From assembly GCF_014207955.1 (NCBI RefSeq), contig NZ_JACHLK010000025.1, positions 1 through 64,000 on the forward strand: a stretch of DNA of 64,000 nt, written 5' to 3'. Source of the stretch: Acidovorax soli (GTDB lineage Bacteria > Pseudomonadota > Gammaproteobacteria > Burkholderiales > Burkholderiaceae_C). The translations under genes and the position numbers were made by a program. This document shows positions 8,076-18,500 of this stretch, in pieces (position 1 is the first letter of the stretch; every line of letters starts with the position of its first letter). Under the pieces are notes generated by a model. That model was not told the DNA's origin. It saw only the letters and a list, made by a program, of their open reading frames with translations, and did no database searches.

Positions 8076-9443
8076 ATGCAAGACGATCTCCGCCACGCCC
8101 CCACCGGCCTGCAGGCCTGCGTGGACACCACTACACCTGCCACACGGGGCATGATCGCGCTCATCGGCGCCGGCCCCTCGGGCCTGGCCGGGGCGCGCAA
8201 CCTGCAGAAGCTGGGCATCCCGTTCCAGGGCTTCGAGGCCTATACCGACGTGGGTGGGCTGTGGAACATCGCCAACCCGCGCTCCACGGTGTACGAGTCG
8301 GCCCACCTGATATCCAGCAAGCGCACCACCGAGTTCAGCGAGTTCCCCATGGCCGACAGCGTGGCCGACTACCCCAGCCACCGCGAGCTGTGCCGCTACT
8401 TCGCGGCCTTTGCCGACCGCTTCGACCTGCGCCGGCATTTCCGCTTCGGCGTGCGCGTGCTCAAGGTGGAGCCGCTGGATGAGCGCGCAGACAGCCTGTG
8501 GCGCGTGACCATCGCCACGGCGGATGGCGGCACCGAATCGGCCGAGTACAAGGGCGTGGTGATCGCCAACGGCACGCTGGCCGAGCCCAGCATGCCGAAG
8601 TTCGAGGGCCATTTCAGCGGCGAGCTGCTGCACACCTCGGCCTACAAGCATGCACAGCAGTTCCAGGGCAAGCGCGTGCTCATCGTGGGCGCGGGCAACT
8701 CGGGCTGCGACATCGCGGTGGATGCGGTGCACTATGCCGACAGCGTGGACATCTCGGTGCGGCGCGGCTACTACTTCGTACCCAAGTACGTGTTCGGCAA
8801 GCCGGCCGACACCTTGGGTGGCCGGCGCCCGCTGCCGCCGTGGCTCAAGCAGAAGGTGGACAGCACGGTGCTCAAGTGGTTCACGGGCGACCCCACGCGC
8901 TTCGGCTTTCCCAAGCCCACCTACAAGATGTACGAGTCGCACCCCATCGTGAACTCGCTCATCCTGCACCACCTGGGCCATGGCGACATCCACGTCAAGC
9001 CCGACATCGCGCGCTTCGACGGCCCCACCGTGCACTTCAAGGACGGCACGCGCCAGGACTACGACATGGTGCTGGCCGCCACCGGCTACACGCTGCACTA
9101 CCCCTTCATCGCGCGCGAGCTGCTCAACTGGCAGGGCATGGCGCCGCGCCTGCATCTCAACATCTTCGCACCCGGCCGGCACCGCCTGGCCGTGCTGGGC
9201 ATGATCGAAGCCAGCGGCATCGGCTGGCAGGGCCGCTACGAGCAGGCCGAGCTGGTGGCGCGCTACTTCAAGTCACTCGATGCCGGCACGCCGGCCGCGC
9301 AGGCCTTCACGGCTGCGGTGCAGGGCCCGCCGCCGGACCTGTCGGGTGGCTTCAAGTACCTGCAGCTCGAACGCATGGCCTACTACGTGCACAAGGACAC
9401 CTACCGCGCGGCCGTCCGAAAAGCATCGGCCGGGCTGGCCTGA
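8076..9443 (+). CDS. Flavin-containing monooxygenase (FMO/Baeyer-Villiger class B type)
   Basis: FAD- and NAD(P)H-dependent monooxygenase of 455 residues. The FAD site GAGPSGLAGARNL is at about residues 30-42 and the NADPH site VGAGNSGCDIA near 206. Between them is the FMO fingerprint, here FSGELLHTSAY. An ATG-ZGY-like segment (AATGYTLHYPF) closes the fold. Class B enzymes oxygenate heteroatoms or convert ketones to esters. It is 25 bases after the SDR gene; an alcohol-to-ketone-to-ester sequence would be natural but the substrate is unknown. Confidence 0.88.
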   Translation: MQDDLRHAPTGLQACVDTTTPATRGMIALIGAGPSGLAGARNLQKLGIPFQGFEAYTDVGGLWNIANPRSTVYESAHLISSKRTTEFSEFPMADSVADYPSHRELCRYFAAFADRFDLRRHFRFGVRVLKVEPLDERADSLWRVTIATADGGTESAEYKGVVIANGTLAEPSMPKFEGHFSGELLHTSAYKHAQQFQGKRVLIVGAGNSGCDIAVDAVHYADSVDISVRRGYYFVPKYVFGKPADTLGGRRPLPPWLKQKVDSTVLKWFTGDPTRFGFPKPTYKMYESHPIVNSLILHHLGHGDIHVKPDIARFDGPTVHFKDGTRQDYDMVLAATGYTLHYPFIARELLNWQGMAPRLHLNIFAPGRHRLAVLGMIEASGIGWQGRYEQAELVARYFKSLDAGTPAAQAFTAAVQGPPPDLSGGFKYLQLERMAYYVHKDTYRAAVRKASAGLA

Positions 9444-9476
9444 TCGGCGACAAGAAGAACTTCGAGGAGACAACGC

Positions 9477-10409
9477 ATGCTGCCCGTGGACGAGATCCGC
9501 CTGAACTTCAACCCCGCCTCGCTGATGCTGCTCAACGCGGTGCTGGCCTTCCTGATGTTCGGCATCGCGCTCGACACACGGGTGGACGACTTCCGCCGCG
9601 TGGCCAAGATGCCCTGGGCCATGGCCGTGGGCATTGCCGCCCAGTTCATCGTGCTGCCGGCGGTGACCTTTGTGCTCACGCTGCTGCTGGGCGTGGGGCC
9701 GAGCATTGCGCTGGGCATGATCCTGGTGGCCTGTTGCCCGCCGGGCAATGTGTCCAACATCCTCACGCACCGCGCGCGTGGCAATGTGGCGCTGTCGGTG
9801 TCCATGACGGCGATCTCCAATGCCATCGCCATCGTGGCCATGCCGCTCAACTTCGCCTTCTGGGGCGGCATGCACCCCACGGCCGCGCCGCTGCTCAAGA
9901 CCATTGAGCTCGACCCGCTGGAGATGGTGGGCCACATCGTCGCCATCATCGGCCTGCCCTTCGTGCTGGGCCTGGCCTGTGCGCACCAGCTGCCGCGCCT
10001 CACGCAGCGCGTGAAGAAGGCCGTGCGCATCATCAGCTTCCTGGCGCTCATCGGCTTCATCCTCGGGGCCATCGCGGGCAACTGGCGCTTCTTCCTCGAC
10101 TACGTGGGCCTGGTGCTGCTGGCCGTGGCGCTGCACGATGCGCTGGCCTTCGGCACCGGCTACCTGTGTGCGCGCGCCACCGGCCTGCAGGACTACGACC
10201 GGCGCGCGGTCTCCATCGAGGTCGGTATCCGCAACGCGGGCCTGGGCCTGGTGGTGATCTTCAGCTTCTTCGGCGGCCTGGGCGGCATGGCCGTGGTGGC
10301 CGGCGTCTGGGGCTTCTGGGACATCATCGCGGGCCTGGCGCTGGCCAGTTGGTGGGGCCGCAAGGACCCCGCCGGTGCGCCTGCCGTGGCGCTGGGAGAG
10401 CGGGCATGA
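9477..10409 (+). CDS. Bile acid:sodium symporter (BASS) family transporter
   Basis: Integral membrane protein of 310 residues with about 9-10 hydrophobic helices and the BASS signature around residues 80-100 (MILVACCPPGNVSNIL). A second conserved segment, VSIEVGIRNAGLGLV, is near 242. Members move organic anions with sodium: bile acids, pyruvate, pantoate or sterol acids. In this operon it probably imports the anionic substrate of the SDR and monooxygenase, or an intermediate. The next gene starts inside its stop codon (ATGA). Confidence 0.87.
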   Translation: MLPVDEIRLNFNPASLMLLNAVLAFLMFGIALDTRVDDFRRVAKMPWAMAVGIAAQFIVLPAVTFVLTLLLGVGPSIALGMILVACCPPGNVSNILTHRARGNVALSVSMTAISNAIAIVAMPLNFAFWGGMHPTAAPLLKTIELDPLEMVGHIVAIIGLPFVLGLACAHQLPRLTQRVKKAVRIISFLALIGFILGAIAGNWRFFLDYVGLVLLAVALHDALAFGTGYLCARATGLQDYDRRAVSIEVGIRNAGLGLVVIFSFFGGLGGMAVVAGVWGFWDIIAGLALASWWGRKDPAGAPAVALGERA

Positions 10410-11425
10410 GCGGCGCGCCGGTGCGGGCCCGCAACATCCTCGTGACCGGGGCCGACGGTTTTCTGGGCCGCGGCGTGGTGGCGGCACTGGCACGGCGGCC
10501 GGACACGGGCGCTGTGGTGGCCCTTGATGTGCGCGAGGTGCCGCCCGAGCGTCGGGAACCGGGCGTCACCTATGAGGCGCAGGACGTGCGCGACCCGGCC
10601 CTGGCCACCACCCTGCAGCGCCATGCCATCGACACCGTGGTGCACCTGGCCTCCATCGTCACGCCGGGCCGCGATTCGAACCGGGCGTTTGAGTACGACG
10701 TGGACGTGAACGGCACGCGCAATGTGCTCGAAGCCTGTGCAGCGCAGGGCGTGCGGCATGTGGTCGTGTCCTCCAGCGGTGCGGCCTATGGCTACCATGC
10801 CGACAACGCGCCCTGGATCACCGAGGACCACCCGCTGCGCGGCAACGAGGCCTTTGCCTACGCGCACCACAAGCGCCTGGTCGAGGAGATGCTGGCCGCG
10901 TGGCGCCAGAGCCACCCTGCGCTGGCGCAGACCGTGCTGCGCATCGGCACCATCCTGGGCGATCGGGTGGACAACCAGATCACTGCGCTGTTCGAGAAGC
11001 CGCGCCTGCTGGCCATCCGCGGCAGCGACAGCCCGTTTGTCTTCATCTGGGACGAAGACGTGACTGGCGCACTGCTGCATGCCCTCGATGGCGCCGCGCC
11101 CGGCTGCTACAACCTTGCGGGTGACGGGGCGCTCACCATCCACCAGATCGCCGCGCGCCTGGGCAAGACCACGCTCGACCTGCCGGCCGGCCTGCTGCGC
11201 GCGGCGCTGTTCGTGGGCTCGCGCCTGGGGGTGAGCCGCTACGGGCCCGAGCAGCTCGACTTCCTGCGCTACCGCCCGGTGCTGCTCAACACCGCGCTCA
11301 AGGAGCAACTGGGCTATGTGCCGCGCAAGACCAGCGCCGAGGCCTTCGATGCCTTCGTGGCCGCGCGCCAGCGGCAGGGGCGGCCGGTGGCCGTGGCAGG
11401 CGCCCTGGCGGGCAGCGGCGCATGA
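10406..11425 (+). CDS. NAD-dependent epimerase/dehydratase family protein (extended SDR)
   Basis: Extended SDR of 339 residues with TGADGFLGRGVV (NAD site, about 14-25), the VVHLASIVTPG strand and the active-site YAHHK near 155. Family members are sugar-nucleotide epimerases, 3-beta-hydroxysteroid dehydrogenase-like enzymes or lactone/alcohol dehydrogenases. Nothing in the neighbourhood suggests nucleotide sugars, so a small-molecule dehydrogenase role in this operon is more likely. It is translationally coupled to both neighbours (4-base overlaps). Confidence 0.82.
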   Translation: MSGAPVRARNILVTGADGFLGRGVVAALARRPDTGAVVALDVREVPPERREPGVTYEAQDVRDPALATTLQRHAIDTVVHLASIVTPGRDSNRAFEYDVDVNGTRNVLEACAAQGVRHVVVSSSGAAYGYHADNAPWITEDHPLRGNEAFAYAHHKRLVEEMLAAWRQSHPALAQTVLRIGTILGDRVDNQITALFEKPRLLAIRGSDSPFVFIWDEDVTGALLHALDGAAPGCYNLAGDGALTIHQIAARLGKTTLDLPAGLLRAALFVGSRLGVSRYGPEQLDFLRYRPVLLNTALKEQLGYVPRKTSAEAFDAFVAARQRQGRPVAVAGALAGSGA

Positions 11426-12354
11426 GCACGGCGGCGACTGCCGTGGGCGATGCGCCGCCGCGCGCACTCTCGCAGGGCGACCTGGCCTGTGCGCTCGCGG
11501 TCATCCTGATCTGGGGCTCGAACTTCGTGGTCATGAAGATGGGGCTGCAGACCCTGAGCCCCATGCTGCTGGGTGCGCTGCGCTTCGTCGCGGCCTCGCT
11601 GCCCTTTCTGCTCTTCGTGCGCCGGCCGCAGCTGCCCTGGCGCTTCATCGTGGCCTATGGCCTGGCCCAGGGCGTGGGGCAGTTCGGCCTGCTGTTCCTG
11701 GGCCTTCGCCTGGGCATGACGGCGGGCATGGCCTCGGTGGTCATGCAGACCCAGGCCTTCTTTACCCTGATCCTCGCTGTCACGTTGTTGCACGAACGCG
11801 CGCGCCCTGCGCAGTGGCTGGGCCTGGCGGTGGCGTTCGCGGGCCTGCTGGTGATCGCCAGCGCCCATGGCGAGGGCGCGCTGCAGATGAGCCTGGCGGG
11901 TTTCATCCTCACGCTGGGCGCGGCCTTCATGTGGGCCCTGTCCAACCTGGTGGTGCGCTTCGCGGCGCGGGTGGGCGGGCAGTACGCGCCGTTTCCCTTC
12001 GTGGTGTGGAGCAGCACGGTGCCCATCGTCCCCTTCTTCGCGCTGGCGCTGTGGCTCGATGGCCCGGCCTCGGTGGCAGCGCAGCTCGCAGGGCTCAACG
12101 GGCAGGCGCTGTTCGCCGTGCTCTACCTGGCCCTGCTGGCCACCTTGCTGGCCTACAGCCTGTGGACGCGCTTGCTGCAGCGCCACCCGGCCGGGCGGGT
12201 GACGCCGTTCTCGCTTTTGATCCCGGTGGTGGGCCTGCTGGCCGCCATGTTGGTGCTGGGCGAGCAGCCGGCGCCCGCGCAATGGGCGGGCACCGCTGCG
12301 GTGCTTTTCGGCATGCTCATCAACCAGTTCGGGCACCGGCTGAAGCGGGGCTGA
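11422..12354 (+). CDS. EamA/DMT-family transporter
   Basis: Drug/metabolite transporter of 310 residues with ten hydrophobic segments in two EamA repeats (about 15-150 and 165-300; first helix ALAVILIWGSNFVVMKMGL, repeat signature SVVMQTQAFFTLILA). Members export metabolites or amino acids. As last gene of the five-gene operon, coupled by a 4-base overlap to the epimerase gene, it may export a product or a toxic intermediate. It converges on the dmlA gene with 16 bases between stops. Confidence 0.87.
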   Translation: MSTAATAVGDAPPRALSQGDLACALAVILIWGSNFVVMKMGLQTLSPMLLGALRFVAASLPFLLFVRRPQLPWRFIVAYGLAQGVGQFGLLFLGLRLGMTAGMASVVMQTQAFFTLILAVTLLHERARPAQWLGLAVAFAGLLVIASAHGEGALQMSLAGFILTLGAAFMWALSNLVVRFAARVGGQYAPFPFVVWSSTVPIVPFFALALWLDGPASVAAQLAGLNGQALFAVLYLALLATLLAYSLWTRLLQRHPAGRVTPFSLLIPVVGLLAAMLVLGEQPAPAQWAGTAAVLFGMLINQFGHRLKRG

Positions 12355-12370
12355 AGGCCCCGCCCAATCG

Positions 12371-13468
12371 TCAGGCCTTGGCGATGCGCGCTGCGATGGC
12401 CTGGCCCAGTTCTGTGGTGTTGGCCGTGCCACCCAGGTCGGGCGTGAGCGGGCCTTCCTTCAGGGCGGCTTCGATGGCGGCCACGATGGCATTGTGCGCG
12501 GCGCGGCCGGCGCCCTGGCCCCGGGTCAAAAAGTCCAGCATCAGTGCGCCCGACCAGATCATGGCGATGGGGTTGGCGATGTTCTTGCCGTAGATATCGG
12601 GGGCCGAGCCGTGCACGGGCTCGAACAGCGAGGGGAAGGTGCGGTCCGGGTTCAGGTTGGCCGAGGGCGCCAGGCCGATGGTGCCGGTGGTCGCGGGGCC
12701 CAGGTCCGACAGGATGTCGCCGAACAGGTTGGTCGCGGCCACCACGTCGAAGCGGCCGGGCTGCAGCACGAAGCGCGCGGTCAGGATGTCGATGTGCTGC
12801 TTGTCCAGCGTGATCTCCGGGTAGTCCTTGGCGACTTCCTCGGCACGCTGGTCCCACCAGGGCATGCTGATGGCGATGCCGTTGCTCTTGGTGGCCAGGG
12901 TCACGTGCTTGCGCGGGCGGCTCTGGGCCAGGTCGAAGGCGAACTTCAGCAGGCGCTCGGCGCCCTTGCGCGAGTAGACCGACTCCTGGATCACGATCTC
13001 GCGGTCCGTGCCTTCGTACATGATGCCGCCCAGCGAGGTGTATTCACCCTCGGTGTTCTCGCGCACCACGTAGTAGTCGATGTCGCCGGGCTTGCGGCCG
13101 GCCAGCGGGCAGGGCACGCCCTCGAACAGGCGCACCGGGCGCAGGTTGATGTACTGGTCGAACTCGCGGCGGAACTTGAGCAGCGAGCCCCACAGCGAGA
13201 CGTGGTCGGGCACGGTGGCGGGCCAGCCCACGGCACCGAAGAAGATGGCGTCCACGTCCGAGAGCTGGGCCTTCCAGTCGTCGGGCATCATCTGGCCGTG
13301 TTCGGCGTAGTAGTCGCAACTGGCCCAGTCGATGGTGCGGTAGTTCAGCGCCATGCCGAAGCGCTCGGCTGCGGCCTTCACGGCGCGCAGGCCTTCGGGC
13401 ATGACTTCCTTGCCGATGCCGTCGCCGGGGATCACGGCAATGGTGTATTGGGTGGTGCTGCTGCTCAT
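12371..13468 (-). CDS. dmlA: D-malate/tartrate dehydrogenase (decarboxylating)
   Basis: Isocitrate/isopropylmalate dehydrogenase-fold enzyme of 365 residues. IPGDGIGKEV is near residue 13, and VRENTEGEYTSLGG, LFGDILSDLG and the EPVHGSAPDIYGKNIANP block are all present. The YVVRENTEGEY and TTGTIGLAPSANLNP variants match the tartrate/D-malate (TtuC/DmlA) branch, which converts D-malate to pyruvate and CO2 with NAD. The ATG at 13468 with AAGGAAG upstream is chosen over one 18 bases earlier. The divergent LysR gene is the likely regulator. Confidence 0.9.
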   Translation of the reverse strand: MSSSTTQYTIAVIPGDGIGKEVMPEGLRAVKAAAERFGMALNYRTIDWASCDYYAEHGQMMPDDWKAQLSDVDAIFFGAVGWPATVPDHVSLWGSLLKFRREFDQYINLRPVRLFEGVPCPLAGRKPGDIDYYVVRENTEGEYTSLGGIMYEGTDREIVIQESVYSRKGAERLLKFAFDLAQSRPRKHVTLATKSNGIAISMPWWDQRAEEVAKDYPEITLDKQHIDILTARFVLQPGRFDVVAATNLFGDILSDLGPATTGTIGLAPSANLNPDRTFPSLFEPVHGSAPDIYGKNIANPIAMIWSGALMLDFLTRGQGAGRAAHNAIVAAIEAALKEGPLTPDLGGTANTTELGQAIAARIAKA

Positions 13469-13568
13469 CAGATGTCTTCCTTGCATGGTGGCGGGTGTGT
13501 GGCCTGCATTGTTGGACAGCCCTCACCAAAATACAATCGGCCGCCTGTGCATCCATTGTTCACACTTC

Positions 13569-14480
13569 GTGCATAAAACACCCTCCAACGAAGACCTGCG
13601 CGTGTTCACCGTGGTCGTGCGCAAGTCGAGCTTTGCCGACGCAGCCACCGAGCTGGGCACCTCGCCCGCCTATGTGAGCAAGCGCATCCGCCTGCTCGAG
13701 GAAGACCTGGCCGTGAAGCTGCTGCACCGCACCACGCGGCGCGTGGCCGTCACGGAGGAGGGCGAGCGCGTGTTCCACTGGGCCCAGCGCATCCTGGACG
13801 ACGTGGACCAGCTGCTGCAGGAGGTGGCGGTCACGCGCCGCGAGCCGCGCGGCCTGTTGCGCGTGAGCAGCAGCTTCGGCTTTGGCCGGCGCGTCGTGGC
13901 ACCGGCCCTGTCGCGCCTGGTGGAGCGGCACCCGGGCCTGCAGGTGCGGCTGGAGGTGTTCGACCGGCTGGTGGATGTGGCGGGCGAGGGCTTCGATCTC
14001 GATGTGCGCGTGGGCGACGAGATTGCGCCCCACCTGATTGCGCGGCGCCTGGCCGACAACCACCGCGTGCTGTGCGCGGCCCCGGCCTACCTGGCGCGCC
14101 ACGGCACGCCGCGCGCGCTGGCGGAGCTCTCCAGCCACGATTGCCTGGTCATCAAGGAGCGCGACCACCCCATCGGCGTGTGGCGCCTGCGCGCCGGTGC
14201 GGTGGAAGAGATGGTCAAGGTGCGAGGCCCGCTGTCGGCCAACAACGGCGAGATGGTGGTGCAGTGGGCCGTGGACGGGCGCGGCATTGCACTGCGCTCG
14301 CTGTGGGACGTGCAGCCCCATCTCTTGGCCGGGCAACTGGTGCAGGTGCTGCCCGAATGGCGCCAGGACGCCAACGTCTGGGCTGTGTACCCCACGCGGC
14401 TGCACCTGTCGGCCAAGGTGCGCGTGTGCGTGGAGTTTTTGCAGGACCATTTCCAGAAGGAATGGTCCGGGATCGGCTGA
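13569..14480 (+). CDS. LysR-family regulator, DmlR-like
   Basis: Regulator of about 303 residues. The N-terminal helix-turn-helix spans residues 5-65 (NEDLRVFTVVVRKSSFADAA, TSPAYVSKRIRLLEEDL) and the effector domain follows. There is no ATG at the domain edge; a GTG at 13569 in the Val-His-Lys context gives the normal length and is chosen. Divergent from dmlA with 100 bases between starts, so activation of dmlA in response to D-malate or tartrate is likely. Confidence 0.87.
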   Translation: MHKTPSNEDLRVFTVVVRKSSFADAATELGTSPAYVSKRIRLLEEDLAVKLLHRTTRRVAVTEEGERVFHWAQRILDDVDQLLQEVAVTRREPRGLLRVSSSFGFGRRVVAPALSRLVERHPGLQVRLEVFDRLVDVAGEGFDLDVRVGDEIAPHLIARRLADNHRVLCAAPAYLARHGTPRALAELSSHDCLVIKERDHPIGVWRLRAGAVEEMVKVRGPLSANNGEMVVQWAVDGRGIALRSLWDVQPHLLAGQLVQVLPEWRQDANVWAVYPTRLHLSAKVRVCVEFLQDHFQKEWSGIG

Positions 14481-14487
14481 AGGCCGA

Positions 14488-14937
14488 TCAGCCGCCGGCC
14501 AGGGCGGTTTTCACTGCGCCGGAGACCTGGCCCATGTCGGCCTTGCCGGCCAGGCGCGTCTTGACCACGCCCATGACCTTGCCCATGTCGCCGGGGCCCG
14601 AGGCGCCCAACTCGGCCACGATGGCCTTCACGGCGGCCAGGGTTTCTTCGGCCGACATGCGTTCGGGCAGGTAGGTCTGCAGCACGGCCATTTCCGACTT
14701 TTCCTTGTCGGCCAGGTCCTGGCGGTTGGCCTGCTCGAAGGCGGCGATGGAGTCCTTGCGCTGCTTGATCAGCTTGTCCACGATGGCGACCACGGCCACG
14801 TCGTCGAGTTCCACGCGCTCATCGACTTCCTTTTGCTTCATCGCTGCCAGCAGCAGGCGGATGGTGGCCAGGCGCTCGCTGTCCTTGGCGCGCATGGCGG
14901 TCTTCATGTCTTCGGTGATCTGGTCCTTGAGGGACAT
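14488..14937 (-). CDS. GatB/YqeY domain protein
   Basis: Small YqeY-type protein of 149 residues with the helical tail domain shared with GatB, the Asp/Glu-tRNA amidotransferase subunit. MSLKDQITEDMKTAMRAKD opens the protein and LQTYLPERMSAEET lies mid-protein. Its precise role is unknown; it is nearly always encoded beside rpsU, as here. The ATG at 14937 is preceded by GGAG. It follows rpsU on the same strand with an intrinsic terminator between. Confidence 0.9.
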   Translation of the reverse strand: MSLKDQITEDMKTAMRAKDSERLATIRLLLAAMKQKEVDERVELDDVAVVAIVDKLIKQRKDSIAAFEQANRQDLADKEKSEMAVLQTYLPERMSAEETLAAVKAIVAELGASGPGDMGKVMGVVKTRLAGKADMGQVSGAVKTALAGG

Positions 14938-14990
14938 GGCTTTGCTCCTGTAGCTTGTCAGGTGGAAAAAGGGGGGCGAAGGATGAGCAG

Positions 14991-15030
14991 AAAACAAAAA
15001 ACCCGCGCCTGGCGTCCCGAGCGCGGGTTG
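14991..15030 (-). terminator. Intrinsic terminator downstream of rpsU
   Basis: Read on the minus strand, an AACCCGCGC stem pairs with GCGCGGGTT around a GC-rich loop, followed by TTTTTTGTTTT. It lies between the rpsU stop and yqeY, so yqeY is expressed by read-through or from its own promoter. Confidence 0.8.
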
Positions 15031-15053
15031 ATGTGGCCGGTGAGGGCCAGCGA

Positions 15054-15266
15054 TCAGTACAGCTTCTTGGGCAGCTGCATGCTGCGCACGCGCTTGTAGT
15101 GGCGCTTCACGGCGGCGGCCTTCTTGCGCTTGCGCTCGGCGGTGGGCTTTTCGTAGAACTCACGGGCGCGCAGGTCGGTCAGCAGGCCGAGCTTTTCAAT
15201 GGTGCGCTTGAAGCGGCGCAGGGCGACGTCAAAGGGTTCGTTTTCTTTTACGCGGATCGTAGTCAT
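15054..15266 (-). CDS. rpsU: 30S ribosomal protein S21
   Basis: Complete 70-residue S21 protein beginning [20 protein letters not shown] with the basic C-terminal half [14 protein letters not shown]. It binds the 16S rRNA 3' region on the small subunit and helps translation initiation. Length and sequence are standard. Its promoter with a perfect -10 lies about 125 bases upstream and a terminator follows directly. Confidence 0.97.
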
Positions 15267-15389
15267 TAGCTAATGTGTTCCAAATGTGCCCACAGAGGGT
15301 CGCAAGGAAGATCGGGCCTTGGGACCATGCGTGGCGGTTTCCCCGTCCTAACTAGTATTGGCCGACGGGGTATGCCAGCGAAGCCGAGC

Positions 15390-15420
15390 ATTATAGCAGC
15401 CACTTCGGAAAATTGTGCAA
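15390..15420 (-). promoter_or_regulatory. Sigma-70 type promoter for rpsU
   Basis: On the minus strand a TTGCAC -35 hexamer is followed after 19 bases by a perfect TATAAT -10. The spacing is slightly long. It gives an rpsU leader of roughly 115 bases; the divergent GGDEF-EAL gene begins about 110 bases on the other side. Confidence 0.6.
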
Positions 15421-15531
15421 GTGGGCCCCGTTCGCCCCAAGGTGGTGCGCATGGCGCGGAAATTGCAAGTGTGCTTACCGTCGGCAGCGTTTCGCCGTGA
15501 CACCTCTTGCAGAGACAGGAACTGGGCACCA

Positions 15532-18500
15532 ATGGCAATCATGCACCGCGTATCGGGTTGGCTGGGAAGGCTCAGCGTCGGCCGCAAGCTCATGCTCATC
15601 TACCTGCTGGACCTCACGGCGGTGATCTACGTCTCCAGCATCCTGATCCACGAGAAGAACCAGGCGATCGACTTCACGCGCAAGGAGATCGTGGGCACCA
15701 CCTATGCCACCGTGGTGCGCGACGGCCTGCTGGGCCGCTTCCTGCAGCCGGGCGAGCCCGCCCTGTCCGTGGCCGAGACCCTGGAGCGCCTGGCCAAGGT
15801 GCGCGCCGAGCACGACGAGGCCTTGCACACCCAGGAGGCCGGCCAGCGCTTCCAGGATGCGCTGGGGCGCCTGGGCACGGACGCCGCAGGAGAGGCCGAT
15901 GCACAGGCCCTCACGCGCTTGCGCAGCCTGCTGCTGCGCGACGGGCGCGAACTGCTCACCACCGTGGGCAACCAGTCCAACCTGATCCTCGACCCCGACC
16001 TGGACAGCTACTACGAGATGTCGCTGTCGGTGCTGCGCTTTCCCGAGTTGCTGCAGGCCGTGCATGACACGGTGAGCTTTCTGAACTCGCCGCGCACCGC
16101 GCGCGGGCCGCAGTGGTCGTCCGAGCTGCTCACGCTGGTGGGGCGGCTCGAAGCCGTCACCTTGGGCATCGAGTCGGACTACAACCAGGCCTTCATCGCC
16201 GGCACACCCGAGCTGCGTGCGGCGCTGGTGCACGACCGCGGTGCGCTCAACGCCGCATTGCTGGAATTCCAGTCGCACCTGCAGGCCGTCGCCAGCGGCG
16301 AATCGCGCCTGACCATGGCCCAGCTGGCCGCGCAGGAGGCCAAGGTGCTTGGTGCCCTGCAGGCGGCCTGGGGCTCGGGCATCAAGGACCTGGACCGCCT
16401 GCTGCACCAGCGCGTGGACAGCCTGTACTCGCGCATGTGGCTGCACCTGGGCACGGCCCTGGTGCTGCTGGGCTGCATCCTGTCGCTGGTGACCCTGGTG
16501 GCGCGGCAGATCGCCAAGCCCCTGCAACAACTGGCCCGCGTGGCCGATGAAGTGCGCAAGAGCGGCGACCACACGCTGCGCGCCCACTGGAACAGCAGCG
16601 ACGAGATCGGCCGCCTGGTCACCGCCTTCAACGGCATGCTGGCCCAGCTCGACCGCGAGCGCCTGCTGCAGCAGGAGCTGGCCGCCAGCGCGCGCGCGGC
16701 CGAGGCGCAGCGCGAGCTGGTGGAGGCCTTCCCGATACCGATCATGGTGACCTCCATCCCCGAACACGAGGTGCTGCACTCCAACACCCCCGCGGGCCAG
16801 TGGCTCAACGGCCGCACCATCGACCCCTGGGTGGCGGGGCTGGAGCCCGGCGTGCGCGGGCGCTTTTTCCAGCGCCTGGCGGACCAGGGCTCGGTCGACG
16901 AGTTCGAGGTGCGCTGGAAGGGCGGGCCCGAGCCCTCGTGGGCCGTGCTGTCGGCGCGGCGCCTGGTGTTCCAGGGGCGCGATGCGGTGCTCACGGCCTT
17001 CACGCCGATCAATGTGCTCAAGGTCATGGAGCAGCGCCTGGAGCTGTGGGCCAAGGTGTTCGAGGCCTCGTCCGAGGGCATCATCATCATGAACGCCGAC
17101 CAGCAGATCATCAGCGTGAACAAGGCTTTCTGCCGCAGCACGCACTACGACTTCTACGAAGTGATCGGCGAAGACCTGGGCTTTCTGCAGGAGGACGTGG
17201 CGGGCCAGGAGCCGCTGTCGGCCCAGATCAGCCGGGCCATGCAGGACAAGGAGTCCTGGCAGGGCGAGGTGCGCTTTCGCCGCCGCTCGGGCGAGACCTA
17301 CCCGGCCTGGCTCATGGTCTCGGCCGTGCGCGAGGGCAAGGCGGGCGCGGTGGTCAACCACATCGGCATCGCCATCGACATCACCGACCGCAAGCAGAAC
17401 GAGGAGCGCATCCAGTTCCTGGCGCACCACGACGTGCTCACCGAGCTGCCCAACCGCTCGCTGTGCGTGCAGCGCCTGCAGATCGCGCTGGCGCATGCCC
17501 AGGGCCACAACGAGCGCGTGGCCGTGCTGTTCATCGACCTGGACCGCTTCAAGTCCATCAACGACACGCTGGGCCACCACATCGGCGACGGCCTGCTGCG
17601 CTCGGTGGCCAGCCGCCTCACGCAGGCCGTGCGCAGCCGCGACACCGTGAGCCGCCTGGGCGGCGACGAGTTCGTGATCATCATGCGCGACGTGGCCGGC
17701 CCCGAGGACGTGCAGCAATTGGTCGAGAACCGCCTGATCCCGCTGATCCGCCAACCCCACCCGGTGGAAGGGCACGACCTGAACGTCTCGTGCAGCGTGG
17801 GCATTGCGGTCTACCCCGAGGATGGCGGCGACATCGACGAACTCATGCGCCGCGCCGACGCGGCCATGTACGAAGCCAAGACCACGGGCCGCGACATGGC
17901 GCTGTTCTACTCGGCCGAAACCGACCAGCGCGCGCTGGCGCGCCAGTCCATGGAGCAGCACCTGCGCCGCGCGCTCGGCCGCGACGAGTTCAGCCTGCAC
18001 TACCAGCCGCGCATGAGCGCCCGGGGTGCGCGCCTTCTGGGCGTGGAGGCCTTGCTGCGCTGGAACAACCCGGTGCTGGGCATGGTGCCGCCCAGCGAGT
18101 TCATTCCCATCGCGGAAGAGACCGGCATGATCCGCGCCATCGGCGCCTGGGTGCTGCAGCAGGCCAGTGCGCAATGGGTGGCCTGGCAGTCGCTGGAATG
18201 CGAGGGTCCGAACGGCCCGATGGCCCACCCTTTGTCCATGGTGCCGGTGTCGGTGAACCTCTCGGCTGCGCAGCTCGGCGACCCGCAGCTCGTGCCCGAT
18301 ATCGAGGCGCTGCTTGCGCGCTGTGGCATGCCGGCGCACCGGCTGGAGCTGGAGATCACCGAGTCGCAGCTCATGGACCATGCCAACTCGGCCGAGCGGC
18401 AACTGGCCGCGCTCAAGGCCCTGGGCGTGCAGCTGTCCATCGACGATTTCGGCACCGGTTATTCGAGCCTGGCCTACCTCAAGCGCTTCGACATCGACCG

